Shown here in pieces: positions 55,962 through 64,000 of a DNA stretch of 64,000 nucleotides. Every line of letters begins with the position of its first letter. Position 1 is the first letter of the stretch. The position numbers were made by a program, and so were the translations under genes. Source of the stretch: DASYPP01 sp036006525 (GTDB lineage: Bacteria > Gemmatimonadota > Gemmatimonadetes > Gemmatimonadales > GWC2-71-9); the NCBI GenBank assembly GCA_036006525.1, contig DASYPP010000047.1:1-64000 (forward strand), given 5' to 3'. Under the pieces are notes generated by a model. The model did not search any database. It saw only the letters and a list, made by a program, of their open reading frames with translations, and was not told the DNA's origin.

Positions 55962-57845
55962 CTAGTTCCCATCGATCCCTTCAATCCGTATCCGTGTTTC
56001 CAGCACATCCGGCTCCTCATCGATCAATTGGAAACGGGTTTCCGGAATGAGGCTCAAGCCGCCGCGCCGAGGCAGCGTGCGGTCGGCTGCGGACAGGTTG
56101 CGCCAGGTGGAGGCCACCCGCGGATCGCGCAGCACCTGCCCGGGATCGGCGGCACTCAGCAGCAGGGTGAGGGTGGCGCGGGGATCGCGGAGGGCCGCGT
56201 TCAGCGCCCGCACCATGGCGTACCCCAGCACGTGGGGGTCATCCTCCGTCAGGCTCAGTCGCTTCTCTGCTTCCCCGAAGCGGAGGAGTGGATACCGCTC
56301 CGACAGCGGCTGCATGATCTGCTCCGCCGCCCACTCGGCGAGTCCTTCGGCCTGGAACGGGTTCAACTGGTTGAGCCGGATCGATCCTCCGGCGGCCGGG
56401 AACACCATGGCAGAATCCCGGAGGTGCTCGTGCAGCAGGTGCTGCCACTCATGCACCAGGGTTGCCAGCGCCAGCAATGGCTCGTAACTGGGATCGAGCA
56501 GGATCAGGTCGCGCGGCTCCAGGAAACCGTTAAACGACTCCGCCGCGGCCTGGCCGACCGCGGTAAGGCGATAGCGCTGTCCGGGAAGCTCGAGGTACGA
56601 GTTCCCCGGCGACGAAGGCAGCCGGTGAATCGCGGCCACCAGGCTGGGCCCTTCATGCCGCGCCAACCATTCTTCCGCCGGCGCATTCAGCGGCTGGACC
56701 AGGTGATGCACCATGGCGCTGTCTACCCCGACCCGGGCGGACCCTTCGGGATAGCCGTAGCTCCGGGACCGGATCTCGGGAACCGCGGCCGGTCGCTTCC
56801 AGAACGCCGTTACCCGGTCCGCGATCGACATCCGGGAATCGAAGACTGGTTGCTCGAGCAGCAGCCGGAGCACCGCGACATACCACTGGGCCGCGCTCTC
56901 ATAACCGTCCAGCAGCGCCAGCACCGCGTTCTTCGACTCCGGATCCGGAGTGCGCATCTGTTGCAGCGTGGCGCGGAAAGCGAGCGAATCAATCGTCCGC
57001 AGCGCGAACAGCCGGTATAGCGCGAGGGGAATGTCCGCGAGCTCCGGCGGGGGAGAGGCCGGCAATAAACCCGCGGCCGCGAGCGCAGGCCGGGCGGATT
57101 CCCAGGTGACGGTGCGAAGGGTCTGCCGTGCCCGCGCCAGTGCGACATCGTGGATGTCCACCTGCCAGGCGCCGGTCGGCCGGAAGAGGTAGTCGAATCG
57201 CGCGGCAACGATTTCGTCGGCGATATTCTGTCTGACCTGTTCCAGGACGGCGACCGCCGATTTCAACATTTCGTCGCGGCGATACAGCCCCATCGCACGA
57301 AAAAGGCCGACCGTGCCCAGGCTGTCGGGGGTCAGGGGGGCGAGTCCGGCTCCCAATGCCAACTCGACGTAGCTGGCGCGCAGTGTCTGGGGGGTAATGC
57401 CCTGGGCCTGGATGGCGGCGAGCCAGCGGCCAGGAATCCGGAACCGGGATTGGCTGGAGCCCCACACCACCTGGCGAAGCCGAAAGGCGGGAGGCGAGGG
57501 ATAGAACTCATCGCCGGGATCGAGCCGGATACCGGCGACCGCATACTCGTCACGGTTCAGCCGTAATGTTCCCTGGAGCGCGTCGGCGACGGGCTTGAGG
57601 TCCAGCACCAGCCGCACGGCGGGAGCCTCGGCGTGAAGAGCGCCCCCTGGCTGGGGCACCAGTCTCGTCAGGGTGATGGTAGATGAATCGGGGCGCTCGA
57701 GAAGAATCGAACCTCGCCACGACGAACCGGTCGAGTCGAGCACCAGCTCGGCGAGCATCGGGCGGCTCGATTCCAGCGAAAGGCGCCAGCGGCCCACTAA
57801 CTGCGCACTCAGGAGTGAGGGAATCCAGATCAACAAAAAAACCAA
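55962..57845 (-). CDS. Exported HExxH zinc metallopeptidase-like protein, unknown family
   Basis: This protein of about 627 aa has a hydrophobic N-terminal segment (VFLLIWIPSLLSAQ), a beta-rich first half and a helical second half. The active-site region is LATLVHEWQHLLHEHL (HEWQH), followed about 30 residues later by EGLAEWAAEQIM, whose Glu can be the third zinc ligand (gluzincin pattern). I do not recognise the family. The start is uncertain: TTG 57845 begins the hydrophobic stretch, while ATGs at 57911 and 57935 require translation of an octamer repeat. Confidence 0.68.
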   Translation of the reverse strand: MVFLLIWIPSLLSAQLVGRWRLSLESSRPMLAELVLDSTGSSWRGSILLERPDSSTITLTRLVPQPGGALHAEAPAVRLVLDLKPVADALQGTLRLNRDEYAVAGIRLDPGDEFYPSPPAFRLRQVVWGSSQSRFRIPGRWLAAIQAQGITPQTLRASYVELALGAGLAPLTPDSLGTVGLFRAMGLYRRDEMLKSAVAVLEQVRQNIADEIVAARFDYLFRPTGAWQVDIHDVALARARQTLRTVTWESARPALAAAGLLPASPPPELADIPLALYRLFALRTIDSLAFRATLQQMRTPDPESKNAVLALLDGYESAAQWYVAVLRLLLEQPVFDSRMSIADRVTAFWKRPAAVPEIRSRSYGYPEGSARVGVDSAMVHHLVQPLNAPAEEWLARHEGPSLVAAIHRLPSSPGNSYLELPGQRYRLTAVGQAAAESFNGFLEPRDLILLDPSYEPLLALATLVHEWQHLLHEHLRDSAMVFPAAGGSIRLNQLNPFQAEGLAEWAAEQIMQPLSERYPLLRFGEAEKRLSLTEDDPHVLGYAMVRALNAALRDPRATLTLLLSAADPGQVLRDPRVASTWRNLSAADRTLPRRGGLSLIPETRFQLIDEEPDVLETRIRIEGIDGN

Positions 57846-57945
57846 TGTGGGAATGTGGGACTGTGGGAATGTGGGAACAGTTCCGGTTGCGCGGCTGGTT
57901 TGTTCCCACATTCTGTTATTCCCACATTCCGGCATTCTCACATGT
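57843..57945. repeat. Inverted pair of AATGTGGG octamer repeats
   Basis: The left arm (57844-57879) is AATGTGGG, AATGTGGG, ACTGTGGG, AATGTGGG. The right arm (57901-57942) is TTCCCACATTCTGTTATTCC then CACATTCCGGCATTCTCACA, its approximate reverse complement. An 8-base period is clear on the left. The element spans the junction between the CBS gene stop and the metallopeptidase start, so it either encodes or directly precedes the peptidase N-terminus. Confidence 0.72.
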
Positions 57946-58408
57946 CCTGCCATTCCTTCGTGATCTGCTCGATGTCCCGCCATTCGCGGGAGATCTGTTC
58001 CACCAGGTCGGCGGTGTCGGCGGGCGCGTGGAGCCGAGTGGCGATATCGGCCAGCGCGATGATGCCGATCAGGCGGCGGCCGTCCACCACGGGAAGCCGG
58101 CGCACCTGGGAGCGGGCCATGGTTTCCAGCGCCCGCTGGATGTCGTCCTCGGGGGCGCAGGTGATAGGGTTGGGGGACATCACGTCGCGCACCGAGGTGG
58201 TCGCGGGGTCGCGGCGGCCAGCGATCACCTTGATCGTCAGGTCGCGATCGGTGATGATGCCGACCAGCACCATGCTGTCCCGGTTTTCGACCACCGGCAC
58301 CGAGCCGACATTGCGGGCCCGCATCAACTGGGCGACTTCCAGCGCCGTCTGGTCCGGCTGACAGCTGGCCGGATCCGGCGTCATGATGTCGCGACAGAGA
58401 TGGGGCAC
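57938..58408 (-). CDS. CBS-domain pair protein
   Basis: This 156-aa cytosolic protein comprises two CBS motifs forming one Bateman module: LCRDIMTPDPASCQPDQTAL...VGSVPVVENRDSMVLVGIITDRDL and VRDVMSPNPITCAPEDDIQ...VRRLPVVDGRRLIGIIALADIA. Such modules bind adenine nucleotides and regulate partners. The C-terminus EWRDIEQITKEWQDM is a coiled tail. GTG 58408 lies five bases after the efflux adaptor gene stop with GGAG upstream, so it belongs to the RND operon transcript. Confidence 0.9.
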   Translation of the reverse strand: MPHLCRDIMTPDPASCQPDQTALEVAQLMRARNVGSVPVVENRDSMVLVGIITDRDLTIKVIAGRRDPATTSVRDVMSPNPITCAPEDDIQRALETMARSQVRRLPVVDGRRLIGIIALADIATRLHAPADTADLVEQISREWRDIEQITKEWQDM

Positions 58409-58413
58409 GATGA

Positions 58414-59520
58414 CTACTCCGGCTTTTTGACTTCGCTCGAATCCGGCCGGGCCACGCCGCGCTCCACCACCGTCGCGGTGACTGGCATACCATCCTGCAG
58501 CATGGCAAGGCCGCCCACCACAACCTGGTCCCCCGCGTCCAGTCCGCTTCTGATCTCTACAAACCCCGGCATGCGAACGCCGAGCCCGACCTGGCTCCGC
58601 GAGGCTTTGCCGTCTCTCACCACCCATACGAAGTTGCCGCCCTGGATCGGGAGGATCGATTCCTCGGGCACCAGCACCGCGTTAGCGCGCACATCGGTGG
58701 CCAGCCGGGCTTCGATGAACATGCCGGCCTGGAGCTGGCGCTGATTGTTGGGCACCAGTGCCTTGATCAGGATGGTTCGGGCCGGGAGCTGGACGATGGG
58801 ATCTACGAAATCCACGACGCCAGTGAATTCCTTGTTACCCAGGGCCGCGACCCGGAACGTCACCCGTTGGCCGAGTTTCAGACGCTCGGCGTAGCGTTCG
58901 GGAACCTGGAAGACGGCGCGCTGAGGGTTCACCGTCTGCAAGGCAACGAGCCGGGAACTGGTGGTGACATAGTCACCGAAACTCACGAACCGCTGGCCCA
59001 CGACGCCGCTGAACGGCGCCCGCACCGTGGTGCGATCCAACCGGATCTTGAGCAGGTCCACCTGGGCGCGAGTGCTGCGCTCATTGGCCTCGGCCTGTTC
59101 CAGGTCGGCGGCCGATGAGGCGTTCTGACCCTGGAGATCGCGGGTCCGCTTCAGGGCCTGCGCGGCCAGGTCCCAGTCGGCCTGGGACCGCTCCAGCGTG
59201 GCCTTCAACTCCTGGTCGTCGATCTTGAACAGCGCCGCCCCTTTCCCGACCGCCTGCCCTTCCCGCACCGTAATGTCGACAATCCGGCCTTCAATGTCGG
59301 GGCGAAGCTCGATGGCCTGAATCGCCTCGACCTGGCCGGTGGCCGCGATGGCGTCCACCACGGTGTCCTTCCGGGCGACCGCCACTTCCACCGGCAGGGC
59401 GAATCCACCGGGCCCGGCGGCTGCCGCCTTTTTCTTGCAGCCGACCGACACCACTGCCAACGCAAGAACGCCAAGTCGCCAAGAGTTCAATAGACTCACT
59501 CGCAGGAATCGGTTGGTCAT
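58414..59520 (-). CDS. RND efflux periplasmic adaptor (membrane fusion protein)
   Basis: This lipoprotein of about 368 aa (lipobox VSVGC, Cys28) links the RND pump to TolC. Visible parts are the barrel-sandwich/lipoyl halves (VEAIQAIELRPDIEGRIVDI, RTTVRAPFSGVVGQRFVSFG), a coiled hairpin between them, a beta-barrel domain and a membrane-proximal tail (VVGGLAMLQDGMPVTATVVE). Two starts compete: ATG 59520 (MTNRFLRVSLL) and ATG 59565, which overlaps the TolC gene stop but adds QTQRRKGAK encoded by a nonamer repeat. It is third in the RND-TolC-MFP-CBS operon. Confidence 0.92.
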   Translation of the reverse strand: MTNRFLRVSLLNSWRLGVLALAVVSVGCKKKAAAAGPGGFALPVEVAVARKDTVVDAIAATGQVEAIQAIELRPDIEGRIVDITVREGQAVGKGAALFKIDDQELKATLERSQADWDLAAQALKRTRDLQGQNASSAADLEQAEANERSTRAQVDLLKIRLDRTTVRAPFSGVVGQRFVSFGDYVTTSSRLVALQTVNPQRAVFQVPERYAERLKLGQRVTFRVAALGNKEFTGVVDFVDPIVQLPARTILIKALVPNNQRQLQAGMFIEARLATDVRANAVLVPEESILPIQGGNFVWVVRDGKASRSQVGLGVRMPGFVEIRSGLDAGDQVVVGGLAMLQDGMPVTATVVERGVARPDSSEVKKPE

Positions 59521-59550
59521 CTTTGCGCCTTTGCGCCTTTGCGTTTGCGG
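59457..59550. repeat. Inverted nonamer repeats embedded in the adaptor gene start
   Basis: On the minus strand AACGCAAAGGCGCAAAGGCG then CAAAG (within 59517-59550) precedes the ATG at 59520. The plus-strand copy AACGCAAGAACGCCAAGTCG then CCAAGAG (59461-59487) is its inverted partner inside the gene, where it encodes part of the signal-peptide core (WRLGVLALA). The two arms bracket the N-terminal codons, and the left arm also supplies the AAAGG ribosome site. The unit is the same as at 32802-32889. Confidence 0.65.
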
Positions 59551-59561
59551 TTGCTGAAAAC

Positions 59562-60851
59562 TCATGGAAGCACTCGATCTTCGAACAACCGGCGGCCTAC
59601 GATTGCTTCGAGACCCGCCAACGCGAGCCGGACGGAGAAACGGGACTGCACCAGCACCGCTTCAGCCTCGGCGAGGGCTACCTGGCCGCTCAGCAGGTCC
59701 AGGATGGTAGAAGCCCCGGCCCGATAGCGGACCTCCTGGACCCGGTAGTTCTCCCGGGCCACCAGCACGCCGGTCTGCTGCAGGGCCACGGTGGCGCGTG
59801 CAGTGGTATACGCCTCGTACGCCTGGGTCACGTCGGCCAGCGCGGCCCGCTCGAGGTCGGTCCGAATCGCCTGCGCCACATTGCGGTCAACTCGCGCCTG
59901 GCTCACGGCGATTTCCCGCTGGCCATTGTTCCAGATCGGAATCGAGACACCGAAGTCGATGGCTGATACCGTGCGAGCGTTGGGAAAGAGCTGGGTGTCG
60001 AACCTGGTATGGGAACCGGTGACCGTGAAGGTCGGCAGGTAGTCGCTTTGCCGGCTTCGCAGGACGGCATTCGCGCTCCGCTCGGCCGCTCGCGCCACCC
60101 GGTACTGGGGACCCTGCTCCACGGCCAGGTCGACCGCGTCGCTCAACGTGATCGGCAACTCGGAAGCGGGGACGCTGTCCACCGGAGCCGCGCTCACCGG
60201 CCCGCTGATTCCGATCCGCCGCCCGAGCTGGAGCCGGGCAACCCGGAGCGCCGATTCCTGGCGCAGCTGCTCCACCTGGGAGCGGGTCAACTCCAGAAAC
60301 AGCTCGAGCGAGTCGCTCTGGACAGCGGCGCCTGACAACACCCGGGCCCGCGCGACCTGGAAGGCCTCACTGGCCCGCCGTACCCGATCGCCGGAGAGCT
60401 TGGCGAGCTCCTCGTTGGCCAGCACGTCGTAAAAGTCGGCTTCGGTGAGCAGCGCGGCGGTGAAGCGGGCCTCCATGCTGCCGGCTTCCGCTTCGTCGAG
60501 CGCGGCCCGGCTCCTGGATAGCTCAGCGAACTTTCGGACGCTGAAGATTTCGTAGCGCGCCGTGGCCTGAAAGTTGGTCGAGGTGGACTGCAATCCGCCG
60601 GTGCCGATGTTGAAGAACGGCACCGAGTACTTGGTATAATCGAGCGATATCGTGAGCGAGGGCAGGATGAAGGCGCCGAGCGCGGCGCGACGCCCCCACT
60701 CGGCGGTGCCCACCCGGCCCAGGGCCGACACGTAGTTGGGGTCCAGCTGACTGGCGCGAGCAAGCGCCTCGTTCAGGGTCACCCGGGGCACGGTGTCCTG
60801 GGAGGGCGCGCTCGGCGCGGCGACCTGGAGTACCAGCAGTAGTGCAAACAT
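59562..60851 (-). CDS. TolC-family outer-membrane efflux protein
   Basis: This 429-aa outer-membrane channel has a short hydrophobic N-terminus (MFALLLVLQVAAPSAP). The two internal TolC repeats are visible as VTLNEALARASQLDPNYVSA and LPITLSDAVDLAVEQGPQYR. Each has strand segments (LGAFILPSLTISLDYTKY; YLPTFTVTGSHTRFDTQLF) and long coiled helices (VARARVLSGAAVQSDSLELF). Its ATG overlaps the RND gene stop by one base and its stop overlaps the adaptor frame (ATGA), so the tripartite pump is translated as a unit. Confidence 0.92.
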   Translation of the reverse strand: MFALLLVLQVAAPSAPSQDTVPRVTLNEALARASQLDPNYVSALGRVGTAEWGRRAALGAFILPSLTISLDYTKYSVPFFNIGTGGLQSTSTNFQATARYEIFSVRKFAELSRSRAALDEAEAGSMEARFTAALLTEADFYDVLANEELAKLSGDRVRRASEAFQVARARVLSGAAVQSDSLELFLELTRSQVEQLRQESALRVARLQLGRRIGISGPVSAAPVDSVPASELPITLSDAVDLAVEQGPQYRVARAAERSANAVLRSRQSDYLPTFTVTGSHTRFDTQLFPNARTVSAIDFGVSIPIWNNGQREIAVSQARVDRNVAQAIRTDLERAALADVTQAYEAYTTARATVALQQTGVLVARENYRVQEVRYRAGASTILDLLSGQVALAEAEAVLVQSRFSVRLALAGLEAIVGRRLFEDRVLP

Positions 60852-63800
60852 CAGTGCGCCTCCGCGCCGACCGGCAAGCGCTCTTCGGCCTTCGCCTCGC
60901 GCGGCTTGCGCCGGGCCAGCCGGTCGAGGAGAACATATCCCACCGGGACCAGGAACAGCGTTAGAACGGTGGACAGGAACACGCCACCGACAATGCCGTA
61001 CCCCAGGGGCCGGCGACTCATGGAACCGGCGCCCAGTCCCAGCGCAATGGGGAGCGCGCCCATGATGGTGGCGAACGATGTCATGAGAATGGGGCGGAGC
61101 CGGATCCGTCCCGCTTCCAGCATCGCCTCGACCAGTCCCAGGCCCCGGTCCTGCAGCTGGTTGGCGTACTCCACCAGCAGAATCGAGTTCTTGGTCACGA
61201 TGCCGATCAGGAGAATGAACCCGATCTCGCTGTACAGGTTGAGGGTGGACCCGGCCAGCTTGAGGGTCACCAGCGCGCCCGTGACAGCGAGCGGCACGGC
61301 GAGCAGCACGGTGAAGGGGTGGACCAGGGACTCGAACTGCGACGCCAGGACCATGAAGACGACGACGAGCGCCAGGATGAAGGCAATGATGAGTGAGTTC
61401 CCGCTCTCGACCTGTTCCCGGGCTTCGCCCTGGAGGGCGGTCGAGCTGCCCTGCGGCAGTACCTGGGTGGCCGCCGCTCGCATCGAGTCGATGGCTTCAC
61501 CCAGGCTGAAGCCGGGGGCGAGGCCCGCGGAGATGGTGAAGGACCGCACCCGGTCGAAGTGATTGAGTTGCTGCGGTCCGACTCCTTCGCTCACGTGGGC
61601 GACGGCGTCCATCTGCACCAGCTCACCGTCGCGTCCCTTGAGATACAAGCCGCTCATGTCCGAGGGTGTGGACCGTTCCTCGGGGCGCAGCTGCACCATG
61701 ACCTTGTACAACTTGTTGGCGCGGGTGAAGGTGCTGACCTCACGGCCGCCCAGCATGGTCTGCAGGGTCGACGCGATATCCCGCACCGGAACCCCCAGGT
61801 CCTCCGCCCGGTCCCGGTCAAAAGTGACAGTCAACTCCGGCTTGTTCACCTTCGGGTTCAGCTGGAGGTTCACCAGCCCATGGATTCCCTGGGCCCGCTG
61901 CATCAGCGCCTGGACTCCAGCGGTCAGCTTGTCGTAATCCGGGTTCTGGACCACGAACTCGAGTTGCGATCCAAAACCGTTCCCGATGGCGGGGGGATTG
62001 TTGGCGAAGGCCATCACGCCCGGCACGCCGAAGAACTGGGGCTGCACCTCGTTGATGACGTCCTGCACCTTGCGTTTTCGCTTGCTCCAGTCGGAGAGCC
62101 GCACGAACGCAATGCCCTGGCTCACCGGGCCGAAGCCGCCCACCAGCTCGAAGTAGCCCTCCACGTCCTTGGTGTGGGCCAGGATGGCTTCAAGGCGCTT
62201 CATGTAACTGTCGGTGTAAGCGACCGTGGAACCTTCGGGCGCGATGGCCACCACGATGAAGAACCCGCGATCTTCCGCCGGGATGAATTCGTGCTTCAGG
62301 CTGCGGAAAGTGACAACCGCGATGGCGATCATCGCTCCAGCGCCGAGCAGCACCACCAGGCGATGACGCAGGGCCCAGCCGAGGCTCCTGGCGTACCCGT
62401 TGGAAATGGCCTCGAATCCCCGCTCAAACGCCCTGAAGATGGGCCCGTGCTGTTTGGGCACCCTCAGGATCTTCGCACTCAGCATTGGAGTGAGCGTCAG
62501 GGCAACGAGTCCTGAGATGATGACCGACCCGGCCAGCGCAATGCCGAATTCGTTGAAGAGCCGGCCGGTAGAACCCTTGAGAAAGGCCAGGGGAGTGAAC
62601 ACCGCCACCAGGCAAATCGTGGTGGCCAGCACCGCAAAGGCGATTTCGCGGGTCCCGTTGATCGCCGCGGTCGTGGGGTCCTCCCCCAGCTCCTCCTGGT
62701 GCCGGTAGGCGTTTTCCAGCACGATGATCGCGTCATCCACCACGATGCCGATGGCGAGGGTCAGCGCGAGCAGCGTGAAGTTGTTGATGGAGAATCCCAG
62801 GGCGTACATGATCGCGAAGGTCGCGACCACGGAAGCCGGGATGGCCAGGCCGGGAATGATCGTGGCCCGAAGGTTCCTGAGGAAGACAAAGATGATGATC
62901 ACGACCAGGATGCCGGCAATGATCAGGGTATTGATGGCCTCCTTGATCGAGTGGCGCACGAAGACCGACTGGTCGTATGCCACGTCCAGCTTCACCCCGG
63001 GAGGCAACAACTGCTGAATGGCCGGCAGGGCCTGGTAGATCTGGTCGGCCACCTGGATGATGTTGGCCTTGGACTGGCGCACAACGCCGATGGCGACCGC
63101 GGGCCGGCTGTTATATCGGAGGGTGGTGCGGATATCCTCGGCGCCGAGCTCCACGTTGCCCAGGTCCCGGAGGCGAACCATTTGACCGTGCTGGTTATCT
63201 ACCACGAGCTGGGAGAACTCGTCGGGGGTCTTGAGCTCACCCAGGGACCGGACCGAGAACTCGCGCTGCAGGGATTCGATCCGACCCGAGGGGATCTCCA
63301 CGCTCCGGCTCTGGATGGCGTTCTCGACGTCCTGCACCGTCAGGCCCCTTGCCGCAAGCTGAGACGCTTCCAGCCAGACCCGCATCGAGTAGCGCCGCTC
63401 GCCGAAGATCAGGGCCTGCCCCACTCCGGAGAGCGATTGGAGCCGGCTCTTCACCGTCCGGTCGCCGATGTCCGACAGTTGCAGCAGGTCGTAGTTGTCG
63501 CCGGAGAGCGCCAGCCAGAAGAAGGGCTGCGCGTCGGCCTCCTGCTTGCTCACCACCGGTTCGAGCACTTCGCGTGGCAACCGGCCCCGGACCCGGGAGA
63601 CCTTGTCCCGCACATCCTGGGCGGCCGATTCGACGTCCCGGTCCAGGTTGAATTCCAGGGTGATGTTGCTGACCTGCTCGGCGCTGGAGCTGGTCAGGGT
63701 CCGGAGACCCTGGACCGTGCTCAGCTCTTCCTCCAGGATATCGGTGACCGCCGACTCCACCACCTGGGGATTGGCCCCCGGGAGCACGGTACTGACCGAT

Positions 63801-63934
63801 ACGATGGGAGGATCGATGTCCGGGAATTCCCGGACGGAAAGCTGCAGGTACCCCAGCACTCCGAACAGCACCAGGGCGACGCTCATCATGCTGGCGAAGA
63901 CCGGCCGGGCAATAGCGGTATCTGAGATTTTCAT
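60851..63934 (-). CDS. RND-family (HAE1/AcrB-type) efflux permease
   Basis: This 1027-aa inner-membrane proton-driven drug/metabolite exporter has the usual 12-helix layout with two large periplasmic loops. The N-terminus (SDTAIARPVFASMMSVALVL) and PANP-like segment (VLPGANPQVVESAVTDILEE) are typical of HAE1 pumps. In the fourth helix the proton-relay acids are present (LTLAIGIVVDDAIIVLENAYRH), and the C-terminal half has FILLIGIVTKNSILLVEYAN and the GAGSMSRRPLGYGIVGG loop. It begins the operon RND-TolC-MFP-CBS. No adjacent TetR regulator is visible up to the window edge. Confidence 0.96.
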   Translation of the reverse strand: MKISDTAIARPVFASMMSVALVLFGVLGYLQLSVREFPDIDPPIVSVSTVLPGANPQVVESAVTDILEEELSTVQGLRTLTSSSAEQVSNITLEFNLDRDVESAAQDVRDKVSRVRGRLPREVLEPVVSKQEADAQPFFWLALSGDNYDLLQLSDIGDRTVKSRLQSLSGVGQALIFGERRYSMRVWLEASQLAARGLTVQDVENAIQSRSVEIPSGRIESLQREFSVRSLGELKTPDEFSQLVVDNQHGQMVRLRDLGNVELGAEDIRTTLRYNSRPAVAIGVVRQSKANIIQVADQIYQALPAIQQLLPPGVKLDVAYDQSVFVRHSIKEAINTLIIAGILVVIIIFVFLRNLRATIIPGLAIPASVVATFAIMYALGFSINNFTLLALTLAIGIVVDDAIIVLENAYRHQEELGEDPTTAAINGTREIAFAVLATTICLVAVFTPLAFLKGSTGRLFNEFGIALAGSVIISGLVALTLTPMLSAKILRVPKQHGPIFRAFERGFEAISNGYARSLGWALRHRLVVLLGAGAMIAIAVVTFRSLKHEFIPAEDRGFFIVVAIAPEGSTVAYTDSYMKRLEAILAHTKDVEGYFELVGGFGPVSQGIAFVRLSDWSKRKRKVQDVINEVQPQFFGVPGVMAFANNPPAIGNGFGSQLEFVVQNPDYDKLTAGVQALMQRAQGIHGLVNLQLNPKVNKPELTVTFDRDRAEDLGVPVRDIASTLQTMLGGREVSTFTRANKLYKVMVQLRPEERSTPSDMSGLYLKGRDGELVQMDAVAHVSEGVGPQQLNHFDRVRSFTISAGLAPGFSLGEAIDSMRAAATQVLPQGSSTALQGEAREQVESGNSLIIAFILALVVVFMVLASQFESLVHPFTVLLAVPLAVTGALVTLKLAGSTLNLYSEIGFILLIGIVTKNSILLVEYANQLQDRGLGLVEAMLEAGRIRLRPILMTSFATIMGALPIALGLGAGSMSRRPLGYGIVGGVFLSTVLTLFLVPVGYVLLDRLARRKPREAKAEERLPVGAEAH

Positions 63935-64000
63935 AATGGAACCAGCCTACGGGAACGGGGCCCGAAAGGTTTATCGGAAGGGGAAAGAATCTAACATGCT

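Noticed and set aside
57550..57909. 119-aa leftward frame at the HEWQH peptidase start
   Set aside because: Out of frame with the peptidase; basic low-complexity product partly encoded by the octamer repeat.

Overview
This is a continuous G+C-rich bacterial chromosome segment that is densely coding on both strands. The best fit is Gemmatimonadota. It has a diderm envelope toolkit (TolC, RND pump, BamA-like barrel, several lipoproteins) together with a SusC/SusD pair, which is common in Bacteroidota and Gemmatimonadota. The high G+C argues against Bacteroidota. It also carries a futalosine-pathway menaquinone gene (mqnD) and many GTG/TTG starts. This assignment is inferred from gene content; no rRNA is present. 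The only tRNA seen is tRNA-Cys(GCA). There is no prophage, transposase or CRISPR array.

Layout. 1-5.2 kb: edge fragment, DoxX protein, overlapping transketolase/transaldolase, dicarboxylate or glutamate symporter. 5.3-9.6 kb: glutamyl-Q tRNA synthetase, tRNA-Cys, PAP2 phosphatase, B12-binding radical SAM enzyme, zinc-ribbon protein. 9.6-14.1 kb: susC-susD transcribed leftward from a good sigma-70-like promoter. 14.1-18.5 kb: small membrane protein, Omp85-like barrel, HAD phosphatase, glutamine synthetase. 18.8-21.0 kb: YCII/DGPF protein, RibD_C reductase and ECF42-type sigma factor. 21-23 kb: small proteins and mqnD. 23.2-30.9 kb: a signalling/polysaccharide operon (HD-GYP regulator, receiver, 1160-aa HEAT protein, membrane GT2, receiver-DHp hybrid). 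31.2-36.5 kb: PlsB-like acyltransferase, HtpX, LemA, MerR-like, receiver, and AraC-type regulator. 36.5-38.1 kb: tandem 21-bp operator-like repeats, an unannotated 45-aa secreted peptide and a TPR protein. 38.3-44.7 kb: prepilin, Fis-type regulator, OB/HD exonuclease-like protein, secreted and hypothetical proteins, Ig/LVIVD propeller, and a cold-shock gene with a structured leader. 45.4-48.2 kb: lipoprotein binding protein coupled to a chemoreceptor. 48.2-55.9 kb: leftward envelope genes (beta barrel, TPR lipoprotein, cupredoxin, LepB, PD40 lipoprotein, Bcp, M14 peptidase). 55.9-63.9 kb: an RND-TolC-MFP efflux operon running into a CBS protein and a HEWQH metallopeptidase.

Three features stand out beyond ordinary gene content. 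(1) At least ten intergenic spots, sometimes running into genes, carry short-period tandem repeats (mostly 7-mers; 8-9-mers elsewhere), usually as inverted pairs that form long hairpins, each built on a different unit. (2) The AraC regulator / 21-bp direct repeats / tiny secreted peptide / TPR arrangement resembles a peptide-based regulatory module. (3) Several secreted proteins have no ATG, GTG or TTG where the signal peptide must start and seem to use ATC or CTG.
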